Numbered from the stretch's first letter, positions 36,442 to 45,710 are shown. The stretch is 64,000 nucleotides of DNA from Streptomyces sp. NBC_00190 (GCF_036203305.1 NZ_CP108131.1:7936001-8000000), one strand, 5' to 3'. The notes: generated by a model not told the origin, from the sequence alone. Made by a program: numbers and translations.

Positions 36442-37431
36442 ATGACCACCAGATCCGAGCCCGTGTCCGAACCCGAGTCCGAGCCCGTGTCCGAGTCCGA
36501 TGCCGCGTCAGGACAGGGCCACCCCGATCCGAGTCTGAGCGCGATCATGAGCGAGCGCCGGCAGCTGATCAATCTCGCCTACCGGCTCCTCGGCTCCCTG
36601 GCCGAGGCGGAGGACGCCGTTCAGGAGACATACGTGCGCTGGTACGCCATGTCCCAGGAGCGGCAGGAGGCCATCGAGTCCCCAGGGGCCTGGCTGACGA
36701 AGGTGGCCGGTCGCATCTGCCTCGACCTGCTCGGCTCGGCGCGGGCGCGGCGCGAGAGCTACGTGGGCCAGTGGATCCCGGAGCCGCTGCCCGACCGTGC
36801 GGAATGGATGGGCGGGCGGCCGGGTGACAGCAGGGGTGCCCCGGCAGACCCGGCCGACCGGGTCACCCTGGACGAGTCGGTCGACATGGCCTTCCTCGTG
36901 GTGCTCGAATCGATGACCCCGGCCGAACGGGTCGCGTTCATCCTGCACGACGTCTTCCGGTACCCCTTCGCCGAAGTCGCCGGGATCGTCGGCCGCACCC
37001 CGGCGGCGTGCAGGCAGCTTGCGTCGTCGGCCCGCCGTCGCATCCGTGCGGCCCGGACCCCCGTGGCTCCGACGACCCGACAGGCCGGCGTCATCAGGGA
37101 CTTCAAGCAGGCGTGGGAGGCCAAGGACATCGCCGCCCTCGTCGGCCTGCTCGACCCCGATGCCACGATGATCGCCGACGGCGGCGGCCGGGTCGGCGCG
37201 GTGCTCCACCCGGTGGCGGGCAGCGAGCGGATCGCCCGCTACATCGTCGAGATCGGCAGCAGGGCACCCGGCATGACGCTCCTGGAGCGTTCGGTCAACG
37301 GTCGGCCCGGCCTGGTGGCCCAGCGCGGCGGCGTCACCGTGACGGTGGCCGCGTTCGGCCTCGCGGACGGCCGGATCACGCACATCTGGGCGGTGCGCAA
37401 CCCCGAGAAGCTCCGGCCGTGGACCGCGTAG
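36442..37431 (+). CDS. SigJ-like (ECF41) sigma factor with C-terminal SnoaL-like domain
   Basis: A 329-residue sigma factor. Sigma region 2 (about 38-105: LINLAYRLLGSLAEAEDAVQETYVRW) and region 4 (about 155-210: MTPAERVAFILHDVFRYPFAEVAGIVGRTPAACRQL) are followed by a SnoaL/NTF2-like fold (about 215-329). In this class the C-terminal domain is a built-in activity switch instead of an anti-sigma factor. The ATG at 36442 is chosen to follow AAGGGAG; the first 35 residues are a Ser/Glu/Pro-rich repeat tail. A matching promoter upstream implies autoregulation. The usual DGPF or decarboxylase partner gene is absent. Confidence 0.9.
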   Translation: MTTRSEPVSEPESEPVSESDAASGQGHPDPSLSAIMSERRQLINLAYRLLGSLAEAEDAVQETYVRWYAMSQERQEAIESPGAWLTKVAGRICLDLLGSARARRESYVGQWIPEPLPDRAEWMGGRPGDSRGAPADPADRVTLDESVDMAFLVVLESMTPAERVAFILHDVFRYPFAEVAGIVGRTPAACRQLASSARRRIRAARTPVAPTTRQAGVIRDFKQAWEAKDIAALVGLLDPDATMIADGGGRVGAVLHPVAGSERIARYIVEIGSRAPGMTLLERSVNGRPGLVAQRGGVTVTVAAFGLADGRITHIWAVRNPEKLRPWTA

Positions 37432-37542
37432 CACGCCCCTGGAGTCAGGAGTTGACCCTCACACCGTGTGAGGCGGTTGATTTCTCTCACCTGCCCGGCC
37501 ATCGGCCGGGGGAATCACCTCAGTCCCGATGAAGGGTTCCTC

Positions 37543-38481
37543 GTGTTTGGCTACGTCGGCTCCGGTCCCTACTGCTACTCGAACTCGCTGGCCATGATGC
37601 TGGGCGGTGAGTCCCCCTCGCCCGCGGTCATCGAGACGCTGACGGGATCGCCGTTCGGGGCACAGCTCATCGCCGGGTCCCTGCCGTTGTTCGATCCGTA
37701 CGGCTGGCACCCCGAGGCCGGCCTCGACGCCGCGATCGCACTGTTGGGCTGGGACCGTGAACGCAGCGACGGCGGAACGCCGGCCGAGGCGCTCGAACGG
37801 CTGCGGGACGCCTGCTCGCGGGGACCGGTCCTGGTCGGGCCGGTGGACATGGGCCTGCTGCTGTACCAGCCCGGCACACCGAACGCCGACGGCGGCGACC
37901 ACTACGTCGTGGTCCTCGCCGCCGACCAGGACGGCATCGAACTCCACGACCCCCACGGCCACCCGTACGCGACCCTGCCCACGCAAGCCTTCCTGACCGC
38001 TTGGGAGGCCAAGACGATCAGCTACATCGACGCTCCGTTCGTGCTGCGGACCGGCTTCGTGCGCCGGCGCCGGGTCACTCCTGTCGACGCGCTCAGGCAG
38101 TCGCTGCCGGCGGCCGAGCAGTGGCTGGCCGGCCGCGACGACCTGCCCATGCCGCCCGGCTCACTCGGCGGAGCAGCCGCCGTCGAGAGGCTCGCCGACA
38201 TGGTGGCCGAGGGCCTGGACCCCGGCATCCGCACCATGCTCACCGCCTTCGGCGTCCGCGTGGGCGCACGCCGCCTCAGCGATGCGGCGCTGTGCCTGGA
38301 CCTGCTGGGACTGCCGCAGGCGGCGTCCATCGCGCAGCACCAGGCCCGGATCCTGGGCAGTCTGCAGTATCCGCTCGTGCAGGGCGACGACCAAGTGGCA
38401 ACGGCGCTGCTGCGGCGCCTCGCGCCCACGTACGCGCGTCTGCACGCGGCCTTGAGTACGCCACGGGCCGGCGCCTCCTGA
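37543..38481 (+). CDS. BtrH/C39-peptidase-like protein
   Basis: A 312-residue protein. Its N-terminal papain-like half has the likely nucleophile in GPYCYSNSLAMML (Cys11) and a His/Asp pair in GGDHYVVVLAADQDGIELHDPHGHP (about 125-150), as in C39 peptidases and BtrH-type acyltransferases. The C-terminal half is helical. No signal peptide. The GTG at 37543 has AAGGG 7 nt upstream and places the cysteine near the start, as in the family; a longer frame lacks a ribosome site. Possible peptidase or acyl transferase; undecided. Confidence 0.78.
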   Translation: MFGYVGSGPYCYSNSLAMMLGGESPSPAVIETLTGSPFGAQLIAGSLPLFDPYGWHPEAGLDAAIALLGWDRERSDGGTPAEALERLRDACSRGPVLVGPVDMGLLLYQPGTPNADGGDHYVVVLAADQDGIELHDPHGHPYATLPTQAFLTAWEAKTISYIDAPFVLRTGFVRRRRVTPVDALRQSLPAAEQWLAGRDDLPMPPGSLGGAAAVERLADMVAEGLDPGIRTMLTAFGVRVGARRLSDAALCLDLLGLPQAASIAQHQARILGSLQYPLVQGDDQVATALLRRLAPTYARLHAALSTPRAGAS

Positions 38482-38650
38482 GTCCTCCCTCCTGAGTCCT
38501 CCGACGCCCCTCACCGCGCATGGCAGGCGCATGGCAGGGGACGCGATCCAGCCACATGGGCCAAGCGGCAGCCCGAGCGGCTCGTCGTCCGTGAGACTCC
38601 GTCTGAAGATCTGTTCGAAGATCCCGGCCGCGAAGAGTTGGTGGAGAAGC

Positions 38651-39529
38651 GTGAGCGCCCTCAGAGTGCTGCAGATACCTGAGACCTGCGCATGGAACGA
38701 CTACGTGCGGCTGCAGGAGAGCCATCTGGCGGCACTGGGCGTCGAGGTCATACGGCCCGGGCTGTGCCGCGACGAGCCCGGGTTCACCTCAGCTGATGTC
38801 TCCGGCCGCGTACGGGACGCACTCCTGCGCGACGTCCCGGACATCGTGCACGTGCACTGGCCCGAGATGCTCGGCCGACTGCTGGCCGAGGCGCTCGATC
38901 TCCTTCGGGCCATGACCGCGCGGGGCGCCCGCCTCGTCCAGACCGTCTACGACCTGGCGCCGCACGAGCCCGGTGCGAACGGGACGGTGTCGTTCATCGA
39001 CGCGGTCGACTCCCTCACCCATGGCGTCCATTTCTTCACCAAGGAACACGAGCACCTCGCACGAAAGATCCGCGGCGCGCCCCCCTCGCCGGCCCTGCCC
39101 CTTCCCCACCCCCGATACCCCGGACTGGGCCCGGGAGCTCACCCGGCTCGCGTCCGCCCACGAGCAGGTCGAGTACCTCCCGGGGTTCCATCCGTGGCCC
39201 GGGTTCGTCGGCTCCTGGAACGCGTGGAATGGGTCGCCCTGCCGTACCGGCGGGTGTGGTCGAGCGGTGTGCTGGTGGCAGCGGCGCAGACGGGGTGCCG
39301 GATCCTCAGCCCGCCGCCCGTGGGGACCGACGGCTACCGGGCGCTGCTCGACGGCTCCGCCGTCGTCGACCCGTGGGACGACGACCTGGCCGTACGGAGC
39401 TGGCAGCGGGCCGTCGCCGCGCCCGCGCGGCCCGCGGTGTCCACGGCCACCGGAGCGCCGGACCTGCCGGACTGGCGGGAGGCCGCCGAAGCCTTCTCCG
39501 GCTTCTACGGCGAGGTCCGTCAGGCCTAG
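38651..39529 (+). pseudogene. GT4 glycosyltransferase, internally deleted and frameshifted
   Basis: Starts well: GTG with GGAGAAGC, SALRVLQIPETCAWNDYVRLQ and HVHWPEMLGRL are a GT4 N-terminal domain. After KIRGAPP (about 39085) about 100 residues of the nucleotide-sugar domain are missing. Similarity resumes in a different frame (PDWARELTRLASAHEQVEYL, from about 39118) and then returns to the first frame at about 39210 (RLLERVEWVALPYR) to the stop. The continuous 293-codon frame crosses the out-of-frame piece as nonsense, so a folded enzyme is unlikely. Confidence 0.8.
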
Positions 39530-39553
39530 AGCCGACCTGAGGGTGGGTAAGGC

Positions 39554-40261
39554 TCAGGCGATTCCCACGGTGTACGCGGCACGGTAGCCGTCGCCGTCGG
39601 GTGAGAGGGCCAGCGTCATGGCGGCGCCGGCGGCCCTGTAGCGGCTGTCCCGACGGTTGGGGTGCTCCGGTGCGGGGCGGCGCGCGTAGGGCTGGAGCGC
39701 GTACACCTTCAGCAGGAGGTCCTCGGGGAAGAAGAACTGAGAGGTCGTCTCGGTACGGGTGTCGGGGTGCACCTTGAAGTGGATGTGCGGCGCCAGTCCC
39801 GCGTACCAGCCGGGCACGATCGTCCGGAACACGCATCGGCCGGCGCCGTCGGTGACTTGCGTGCCGCGCAGGAACGTGGACCCGCCGGTGGAGTAGGCGC
39901 CGGAGGCGTCGGCATGCCACACATCGACGCCGGCGGCGGCGAGCGGTCGGCAGCCCGCTGACACCCGGACCACCGTCAGGTCCAGCCGGAACGGCACCCC
40001 GCTCCGGCCCTCGGTGATGTCCGACCGGACCCGGTCCAGGTCCACGTAGTACGGGCCCGCGCCCGCTTCGGTGGTGAGGACGCAGGCCGGGCTGCTGCTG
40101 CCGCTGCCCGACGGCCGGGGCGGCGAGGCCGACGGTTGTCCCGCCGCACCCCGGGTCCCGGCCGGGCCGGAGCAGCCCGCGGTCAGTAGCGCGGCCCCGG
40201 CGGATCCTGCAGCCAGCAGAACAGTACGACGGCTGGTCCGGGAGGCGTCTTTCTCGGACAT
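39554..40261 (-). CDS. Exported intradiol dioxygenase-like lipoprotein
   Basis: A 235-residue protein with a twin-arginine signal (SRRTVLLAAG) and lipobox LLTAGC (Cys30), then a Pro/Ser linker and an intradiol ring-cleavage dioxygenase fold. Fe(III) ligand candidates are PGWYAGLAPHIHFKVH (Tyr, His, His) plus the tyrosine in ASGAYS. Family members cleave catechols between the hydroxyls; extracellular lipoprotein forms are a recognised but poorly characterised subgroup. The ATG at 40261 has GAGGGG upstream. Monocistronic, convergent with the broken glycosyltransferase gene. Confidence 0.85.
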   Translation of the reverse strand: MSEKDASRTSRRTVLLAAGSAGAALLTAGCSGPAGTRGAAGQPSASPPRPSGSGSSSPACVLTTEAGAGPYYVDLDRVRSDITEGRSGVPFRLDLTVVRVSAGCRPLAAAGVDVWHADASGAYSTGGSTFLRGTQVTDGAGRCVFRTIVPGWYAGLAPHIHFKVHPDTRTETTSQFFFPEDLLLKVYALQPYARRPAPEHPNRRDSRYRAAGAAMTLALSPDGDGYRAAYTVGIA

Positions 40262-40438
40262 GCGAACCCCTCACAGGTGCCCTGGGAGCCGTCACGCGCG
40301 GACGGCTGCACACTGCGCCCCACCGTGCCGGACGGCAGAGTTCCGGGTCGGCACCGACACACCCACGCCCCTCGTCGGCCCGGGCGGTCCACGGTCCTGG
40401 ATCTTCAAAGCCGTGGGCTGCCCGGGCGCTCGCAGGTG

Positions 40439-41584
40439 TCAGGCGCCGAGCGCGGCGAAGAAGGTGCGGACGTCGGTGACGAACGCCTCGGGCTGTTCCA
40501 GTGCGAGGAAGTTGCCGCCGCGCTCCAGCTCGCTCCAGTGGGTGATGTTGTGGTCCCGCTCGGCGAAGCGGCGGATGGCGATGTCGGTGTGCAGGGCGAC
40601 GGCCACGCCGGTCGGGACGGTGCCGCGGGCTTTCGGGGCCCAGGCGGCCGGGTCGTGGCCCGCCTCGTAGTACAGGTTCGCCGAGGAGCCGGCCGTGCCG
40701 GTGAACCAGTAGACGCTGATGTTGGTCAGCAGGCGGTCGCGGCCCACGGCGTCCTCGGGGAGCTCGGCGGCGGGGTCGGTCCATTCCATGAACTTCTCCG
40801 CGATCCACGCGAGCTGGCCGACCGGCGAGTCGTGCAGCCCGTAGGCGAGGGTCTGGGGGCGAGTGGACTGGATGGCGTTGAAGCCCATCTTGTCCTGCTG
40901 GAAATCCTCCAGCCGGGCCAGCCGCTCCTGCTCGGACGCGGTCAGCCCCTCGAACTCGGCAGGATCCCCGGAGGGGAAGGTGATCAGGCCGTTGACGTGG
41001 ACGCCGACGACCCGGTCGGGCGCCTGGCGCCCCATCTCGGCGGCGATCCAGGCGCCGCCGCCCGTTCCCTGGACACCGTAGGAGCCGTAGCCGAGCCGGC
41101 CCATCAGCTCGACGAACGCGCCCGCGATGCGGCCGGTGTTCCAGCCGGCCTCGCCGAGCGGCCCGGAGAAGCCGGTACCGGGCGTGGAGGTCACGATGAC
41201 GTGGAAGTCCTCCGCGAGCGGCCGGATGACCTCGACGAACTGCACGAACGAGCAGGGCCAGTCGTGCAGCAGGAGCAGTGGGACGGCTGCCGGGTTCTGC
41301 GAGCGGACGTGGAGGAAGTGGATGTTCTGGCCGTCGATCCCGGTGGTGAACTGGGGGAACTCGTTGAGCTCCGCCTCCGCCTTGCGCCAGTCGAAACCGT
41401 CGGCCCAGTACGCGGCCAGGGCCTTGAGGTAGTCGGTGGGAACACCCCGGCTCCAGCCGGCGCCGGGGATCTCGCTGCCCCAGCGGGTACGCGCCAGCCG
41501 GTGGCGCAGGTCGTCGAGCACGTCCTGCGGGACATCGATGCGGAACGGGTGGATCCGGGCGTCGGTGTTGCTGCTGCTCTCCAT
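40439..41584 (-). CDS. Epoxide-hydrolase-fold protein lacking catalytic residues
   Basis: A 381-residue protein with an N-terminal EHN lid domain (about 10-115: FRIDVPQDVLDDLRHRL) and an alpha/beta hydrolase domain. The family's three key motifs are altered. HGWPGS reads HDWPCS, the nucleophile motif GGDWGA reads GTGGGA (Asp to Gly) and the catalytic-base motif GGHF reads GGNF (His to Asn). The rest, including MGRLGY and HWSELERGG, is well conserved and the length is normal. It is therefore probably a pseudo-enzyme rather than random decay. Divergent from the WYL regulator across 63 bp. The ribosome site before the ATG at 41584 is weak. Confidence 0.85.
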   Translation of the reverse strand: MESSSNTDARIHPFRIDVPQDVLDDLRHRLARTRWGSEIPGAGWSRGVPTDYLKALAAYWADGFDWRKAEAELNEFPQFTTGIDGQNIHFLHVRSQNPAAVPLLLLHDWPCSFVQFVEVIRPLAEDFHVIVTSTPGTGFSGPLGEAGWNTGRIAGAFVELMGRLGYGSYGVQGTGGGAWIAAEMGRQAPDRVVGVHVNGLITFPSGDPAEFEGLTASEQERLARLEDFQQDKMGFNAIQSTRPQTLAYGLHDSPVGQLAWIAEKFMEWTDPAAELPEDAVGRDRLLTNISVYWFTGTAGSSANLYYEAGHDPAAWAPKARGTVPTGVAVALHTDIAIRRFAERDHNITHWSELERGGNFLALEQPEAFVTDVRTFFAALGA

Positions 41585-41647
41585 GGGTAAGACAGTATTC
41601 TCGATATAGGCACGCTGCGTTCCTAATGGCACAACAGGCTGGTCCTC

Positions 41648-42616
41648 ATGCTCGATACCTCCGCACGGTTGCTGCGCCTGCTCTCTCTGTTGCAGACCCC
41701 GAAGGCCTGGCCGGGATCCGAACTCGCCGAGCGCCTCGGGGTGAGCGGCCGTACCGTCCGCAACGACGTCGAACGACTGCGCGAGCTCGGCTATCCCGTG
41801 GACGCCACGCGGGGAGCCACCGGCGGCTACCGGCTCGGCGCCGGGGCGGCGATGCCCCCGCTGCTGCTCGACGACGAGGAGGCCGTCGCGGTGACGATCG
41901 CGCTGCGCACCGCCGCGCAGGGCGCCGTCCCCGGCGCCGAGGAAACCTCGCTGCGGGCGCTGGCCAAGCTGGAGCAGGTGCTGCCCTCGCGGCTGCGCGG
42001 CCGAGTGCGGACCCTCACGGCGTACACCGTGGCCGTGCCCGCGGACCGTCCGGTGCCGACCGTCTCCGCCGACGTGCTGACCACCTTGGTATCCGCCTGC
42101 CGCGACCAGGAACGACTGCGCTTCGACTACCTGGACCACACCGGCTCGCCGACCCGCCGGGTGGTGGAGCCGTACCGGGCGGTGAACTGGGGGCGGCGCT
42201 GGTACCTGGTGGCGTGGGACGTCGAGCGCGAGGACTGGCGTACCTTCAGGGTCGACCGGATCCAGCCCCGTACTCCGACCGGACCGCGTTTCACCCCACG
42301 CGAACTGCCCGGCGGCGACATCTCCGCATACGTCTCCCGACGCGTGTCCAGCGCGGCCTGGCGCTACTGCGCGCGGGTGACCGTCCATGCCCCGGCGACG
42401 GCGGTGATCGAGCGGATCAACCCCGCGGTCGGCACGGTCGAAGCCCTCGACGCCGACAGCTGCGTCCTGGTCACCGGTGCCGATACGGTGCAGACCCTCG
42501 CCGCCTACCTGGGCATGCTCGACTTCGGCTTCGACGTCACCGAACCCGAGGAGCTGGTCACCCACCTCCGCCGGCTGGCCGACCGCTACGCCCGCTTCAC
42601 GCCGCCTGCCCCCTGA
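41648..42616 (+). CDS. WYL-domain helix-turn-helix regulator
   Basis: A 322-residue regulator. The N-terminal DeoR/HTH_11 domain (about 6-60: LLSLLQTPKAWPGSELAERLGVSGRTVRNDVERL) is followed by a WYL domain (about 140-215: FDYLDHTGSPTRRVVEPYR, WYLVAWDVEREDWRTFRVDRI) and a WCX-like C-terminal domain. WYL domains bind ligands such as nucleotides or single-stranded nucleic acid. It is divergent from the epoxide-hydrolase-like gene with a 63-bp gap, the classic layout for control of that gene. ATG at 41648. Its last 20 bp overlap the convergent lysR. Confidence 0.9.
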   Translation: MLDTSARLLRLLSLLQTPKAWPGSELAERLGVSGRTVRNDVERLRELGYPVDATRGATGGYRLGAGAAMPPLLLDDEEAVAVTIALRTAAQGAVPGAEETSLRALAKLEQVLPSRLRGRVRTLTAYTVAVPADRPVPTVSADVLTTLVSACRDQERLRFDYLDHTGSPTRRVVEPYRAVNWGRRWYLVAWDVEREDWRTFRVDRIQPRTPTGPRFTPRELPGGDISAYVSRRVSSAAWRYCARVTVHAPATAVIERINPAVGTVEALDADSCVLVTGADTVQTLAAYLGMLDFGFDVTEPEELVTHLRRLADRYARFTPPAP

Positions 42617-43622
42617 GACGCAAAGGCCCGCCGGGCAGCTGGGGCCGCCGGGGGCCGGTGGGCGGGAGCTGGGCCATGTCCGGGTGTCGTCGGCGCCAGT
42701 CCGCGTAGACCGGGGCGGCGGCACACGCGTCCAGGTAACCGGCCGCCACCGTGTGCAGGATGTCGTCGCCGTGGGGGGCCAGCGGGCCGTCGCGGTGCCA
42801 GGCCAGGACGTGGCGGTACCAGAGCGGGTTTCCCGCGAGGGGACGGACGGCGACACCGGGGGTCTGCGCGAAGGTGGCCTGGCAGAGGCTGACGGCCAGG
42901 CCCGCGCGGACCAGTTCGACCAGCTGGCGTCCCTCGGCCTCGTGCGGGGCGGAGGGGCGGCGGCCGGTCAGCGCGCACACGGAGGACCAGTATTCGCGGG
43001 TGCGGTCGCCGTCGGGCCGGGGCATCGCCCAGTCGTGGTCGGCGAGTTCGGTCAGGGACACGGCCTCCTGGCCGGCCAGCGGGTGGGTCGCGGGCAGCAG
43101 GGCGAAGACGGGCTCGGTGACCAGAGGTGTGAGGATCACCCCGTCGCGCGGCGGCAGGACCTGCTCCGGGTGGTCGCCGAGGACCGCCGCCTCCAGGCGG
43201 CCGGCGGATAGGTCGTCCAGGAGCGTGACGGGGGAGTAGTGGCACCGGGACGTCACCTCGGCCTCGGGCAGCAACGACCCTATGGCCAGGACGAGGTGGC
43301 CGATCAGGGGAGCACCGACCGATCCGACGCGGACCCGGTCCGGGGACGCCAGGTGGCGGGCCGCGCGGGCGGTATCGGCGAGCAGCGCGTCGACACCCGG
43401 TAGGACGGCGTGGGCCCGGGCCAGCACCAGCTCACCGAAGGCCGTGGGCGTGGCTCCGGAACGCCGCCGGTCGAAGAGGACACCGCCGAGCATCGACTCG
43501 ATGCGGCGCAACTGTGTGCTGAGGCCCGGCTGTGTCATGGACAGCGCGGCGGCGGCCCGGGTGAGGCTGCCTGCCTCGGCGATCGCACACACCACACGCA
43601 GGTGCCGTACCTCCAGTTCCAT
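42597..43622 (-). CDS. LysR-family transcriptional regulator
   Basis: A 341-residue regulator with an N-terminal HTH (MELEVRHLRVVCAIAEAGSLTRAAAALSMTQPGLS motif start, residues 1-62) and an effector-binding domain (about 95-300), plus a basic Pro-rich tail of about 25 residues. ATG at 43622 gives the standard N-terminus; 43631 is possible. It is co-oriented with the oligopeptide-binding protein gene upstream; the 107-bp gap holds a TGTGA-N4-TCACA palindrome that recurs near that gene's own promoter. Confidence 0.88.
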   Translation of the reverse strand: MELEVRHLRVVCAIAEAGSLTRAAAALSMTQPGLSTQLRRIESMLGGVLFDRRRSGATPTAFGELVLARAHAVLPGVDALLADTARAARHLASPDRVRVGSVGAPLIGHLVLAIGSLLPEAEVTSRCHYSPVTLLDDLSAGRLEAAVLGDHPEQVLPPRDGVILTPLVTEPVFALLPATHPLAGQEAVSLTELADHDWAMPRPDGDRTREYWSSVCALTGRRPSAPHEAEGRQLVELVRAGLAVSLCQATFAQTPGVAVRPLAGNPLWYRHVLAWHRDGPLAPHGDDILHTVAAGYLDACAAAPVYADWRRRHPDMAQLPPTGPRRPQLPGGPLRLRGQAA

Positions 43623-43682
43623 GCCGCGCATGTTATGGAGCGACGACGGCTTTCGGACAGGAGCTGACCTCTGGCAGTCCTA

Positions 43683-43696
43683 TGTGAAATGTCACA
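43683..43696. promoter_or_regulatory. TGTGA-N4-TCACA palindrome (site 1)
   Basis: Perfect inverted repeat TGTGAAATGTCACA upstream of the lysR start, nested in ATGTG-N8-CACAT. Related sequences lie at 45553 and 45650. Confidence 0.55.
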
Positions 43697-43728
43697 CATG
43701 GTGATGGGTGGCGCCGTGTGATGTGGGG

Positions 43729-45483
43729 TCAATTTCCGTCCTTCGCCGGGTCCTTGAGCCCGATCGTGGCGTAGTCGAGCTGCCCGCCGAAGGACGTGTG
43801 GCCGAAGGCGCCGGCGATGTTGGTGCCGAGGAGCAACGGCATGCGCTCGATGACGGCGGGCGCCGTAGGGGCCTTGGCGAGGATCTCCCCGTCCAACTGC
43901 CGCCACGCCGTGTTGGCCTGCGCGGCGTCGGTCATGTCGGCGATCTCGTCCATCCGCTTCATCGTCGGCTCGTCGCGGAAGAGCGAGTGATTGCCGGAGT
44001 TCCCCTTCTCCTTGATGTAGCGGCCGTCGAAGAGGAAGGGCAGGAAGGTGGAGCCGGAGGGGTAGTCGGGGCACCAGCCGGTGTAGACGAGGTCGGTGCG
44101 GTTCTTGGTGTCACCGATGGTGTCGTAGAAGGCCGACGGGTCGACGGCGTCGATCGTGACCTTGATCCCCGCCCGGCCCAGGGACTGCTGGATCGCCTCG
44201 GCAACGCCCTTGTCCCCGTTGGAGACGGTGATGGTGGTCGTGAGCCCGTCCGGCTTGCCGGCCTCCTTCAGGAGCTGTTTCGCCTTCTCCACGTCACCCG
44301 TGGCCGGGATCCCCAGGGTGTCGGGCTGCTTGCCGCCGAAGAGGGAGCCGGGCATGAGCGCCGTGGCGGGGTCGTTGAGGGCCGGGCCGCCCGAGGCGGT
44401 CAGTACCGCTTCGCGGTCCAGGGCGTACTGCACGGCCTGCCGCACCTTGACGTTGTCGAAGGGGGCGCGACCGGTGTGCATCTGCACCATCTCGGTGCAG
44501 TTGGTGGACTCGGCCAGCAGTCGCGCCCTGACGTCGGCCTTGGTCAGCACCTTGGGGGTGCTCTCCGGACGCAGCTTGCCCCAGGGGACGGCCGAGGCGT
44601 CCGCGCCCTCCGAGGCGATGAGCCGGTCGTCGATCTGGTTGGCCCTGAGCCCCATCACCACGACCAGCTTGTCCGGGTAGGCCTTGCGCACGGTGTCCGT
44701 CGCCGGGTCCCAGTGGGGGTTGCGGACCAGCACCAGCCGCTTGTCCCGGTCGTACGACTCGATCTTGTAGGGGCCCGAGGAGAACGGGCGGCTGTCGTAC
44801 TGGGGGCCCTTGTCCTGGGCGCTGGGCACCGGGGCGAAGGTGGGCAGGACGGTGGCGTTGGGGAATTCCGCGAAGGGCTTGCGGAGTTCGAAGACGATCG
44901 TGCGGTCGTCGGGGGTCTTCACGGAGTCAAGGTGCTGCCCCTGGGCGGGGCCCCGGTAGCCCTCGGCGCCGGCCAGGTAGCGGGCGGCGTAGTCCGGGCC
45001 GCCGGGCAGGTCGGGGGAGAAGGACCGCTCCACGTTGTACTTCACGTCCTGGGCGGTGATCGGGGTGCCGTCCTCATAGGTGAGGCCCCTCTTGAGCGTG
45101 AAGGTCCATGTCCTGGCGCCGTTGGAGGAGACGCCGAGGTCCTCGGCGAGGTCGGGGACGAGCTCTCCGCCCGCCGCGCCCGGTTGCGCCTTGTACGTCA
45201 CCAGCGTGCGGTAGAGCAGCCGGGTGCCGAAGTCGAGATCGCCGATCACCCAGTTGCGGGCCGGGTCGAGGTGGGTGAAGTCCTGGTTGGACAGGACCGT
45301 CAGCGTGCCGCCCTTGCGCGGGGTGCCGCCGACCGTGGCCCCCGCGTTGGCGAGTGCGGGGCTCTTCGAGTCCTTGCCCTGCTGGCCGCCGCCGGAGTGG
45401 CCGCCGTTGGAACAGCCGGCCATGCCGAGGGCGACGGTCGCCGCCAGGGCGGTGGCGACGGCGTGGAGAGTGCGCTTGTTCAT
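43729..45483 (-). CDS. Peptide ABC transporter substrate-binding lipoprotein (SBP_bac_5)
   Basis: A 584-residue exported lipoprotein with lipobox LGMAGC (Cys24 or 25) and a family-5 solute-binding fold: GGTLTVLSNQDFTHLDP, YEDGTPITAQDVKYNVERSF (the family signature), TWTFTLKRGL and VRQAVQYALDREA. It captures oligopeptides or nickel-like ligands for an ABC importer. No permease or ATPase gene is adjacent, so it is an orphan receptor. The ATG at 45483 follows GGAG by 9 nt; the TTG three bases earlier is less likely. Sites resembling TGTGAAATG-CAC lie just upstream, and a LysR gene is downstream on the same strand. Confidence 0.92.
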   Translation of the reverse strand: MNKRTLHAVATALAATVALGMAGCSNGGHSGGGQQGKDSKSPALANAGATVGGTPRKGGTLTVLSNQDFTHLDPARNWVIGDLDFGTRLLYRTLVTYKAQPGAAGGELVPDLAEDLGVSSNGARTWTFTLKRGLTYEDGTPITAQDVKYNVERSFSPDLPGGPDYAARYLAGAEGYRGPAQGQHLDSVKTPDDRTIVFELRKPFAEFPNATVLPTFAPVPSAQDKGPQYDSRPFSSGPYKIESYDRDKRLVLVRNPHWDPATDTVRKAYPDKLVVVMGLRANQIDDRLIASEGADASAVPWGKLRPESTPKVLTKADVRARLLAESTNCTEMVQMHTGRAPFDNVKVRQAVQYALDREAVLTASGGPALNDPATALMPGSLFGGKQPDTLGIPATGDVEKAKQLLKEAGKPDGLTTTITVSNGDKGVAEAIQQSLGRAGIKVTIDAVDPSAFYDTIGDTKNRTDLVYTGWCPDYPSGSTFLPFLFDGRYIKEKGNSGNHSLFRDEPTMKRMDEIADMTDAAQANTAWRQLDGEILAKAPTAPAVIERMPLLLGTNIAGAFGHTSFGGQLDYATIGLKDPAKDGN

Positions 45484-45552
45484 CAATGGTCACTCCGTGA
45501 ACAGTCGGGCGGCCGAAGGAGGCTGGCTGCAATGTGACCGATAACATAGTTA

Positions 45553-45566
45553 TGTGAAATGGCACC
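45553..45566. promoter_or_regulatory. TGTGAAATGGCACC motif (site 2)
   Basis: Shares TATGTGAAATG-CAC with site 1 and lies about 70 bp upstream of the oligopeptide-binding lipoprotein gene; a further half, CAATGTCACACG, is at 45649-45660 before the S33 peptidase gene. Confidence 0.45.
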
Positions 45567-45710
45567 CACAACTGTCGGTCCTCCATAGCACGGAGTTATG
45601 GACAACCGGGGGCTCCACGGCCGTCGTTGGCCGCGCCATGCTGTAGCGCAATGTCACACGTCACTGTGCGGCCAGGTGGTCAGGCAGCCACGGGGCCGCG
45701 AAAGGGACCC

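Noticed and set aside
40439..42856. 805-codon minus-strand frame extending the epoxide-hydrolase-like gene
   Set aside because: Upstream of 41584 it is antisense to the WYL regulator gene; conserved similarity begins at the ATG at 41584.
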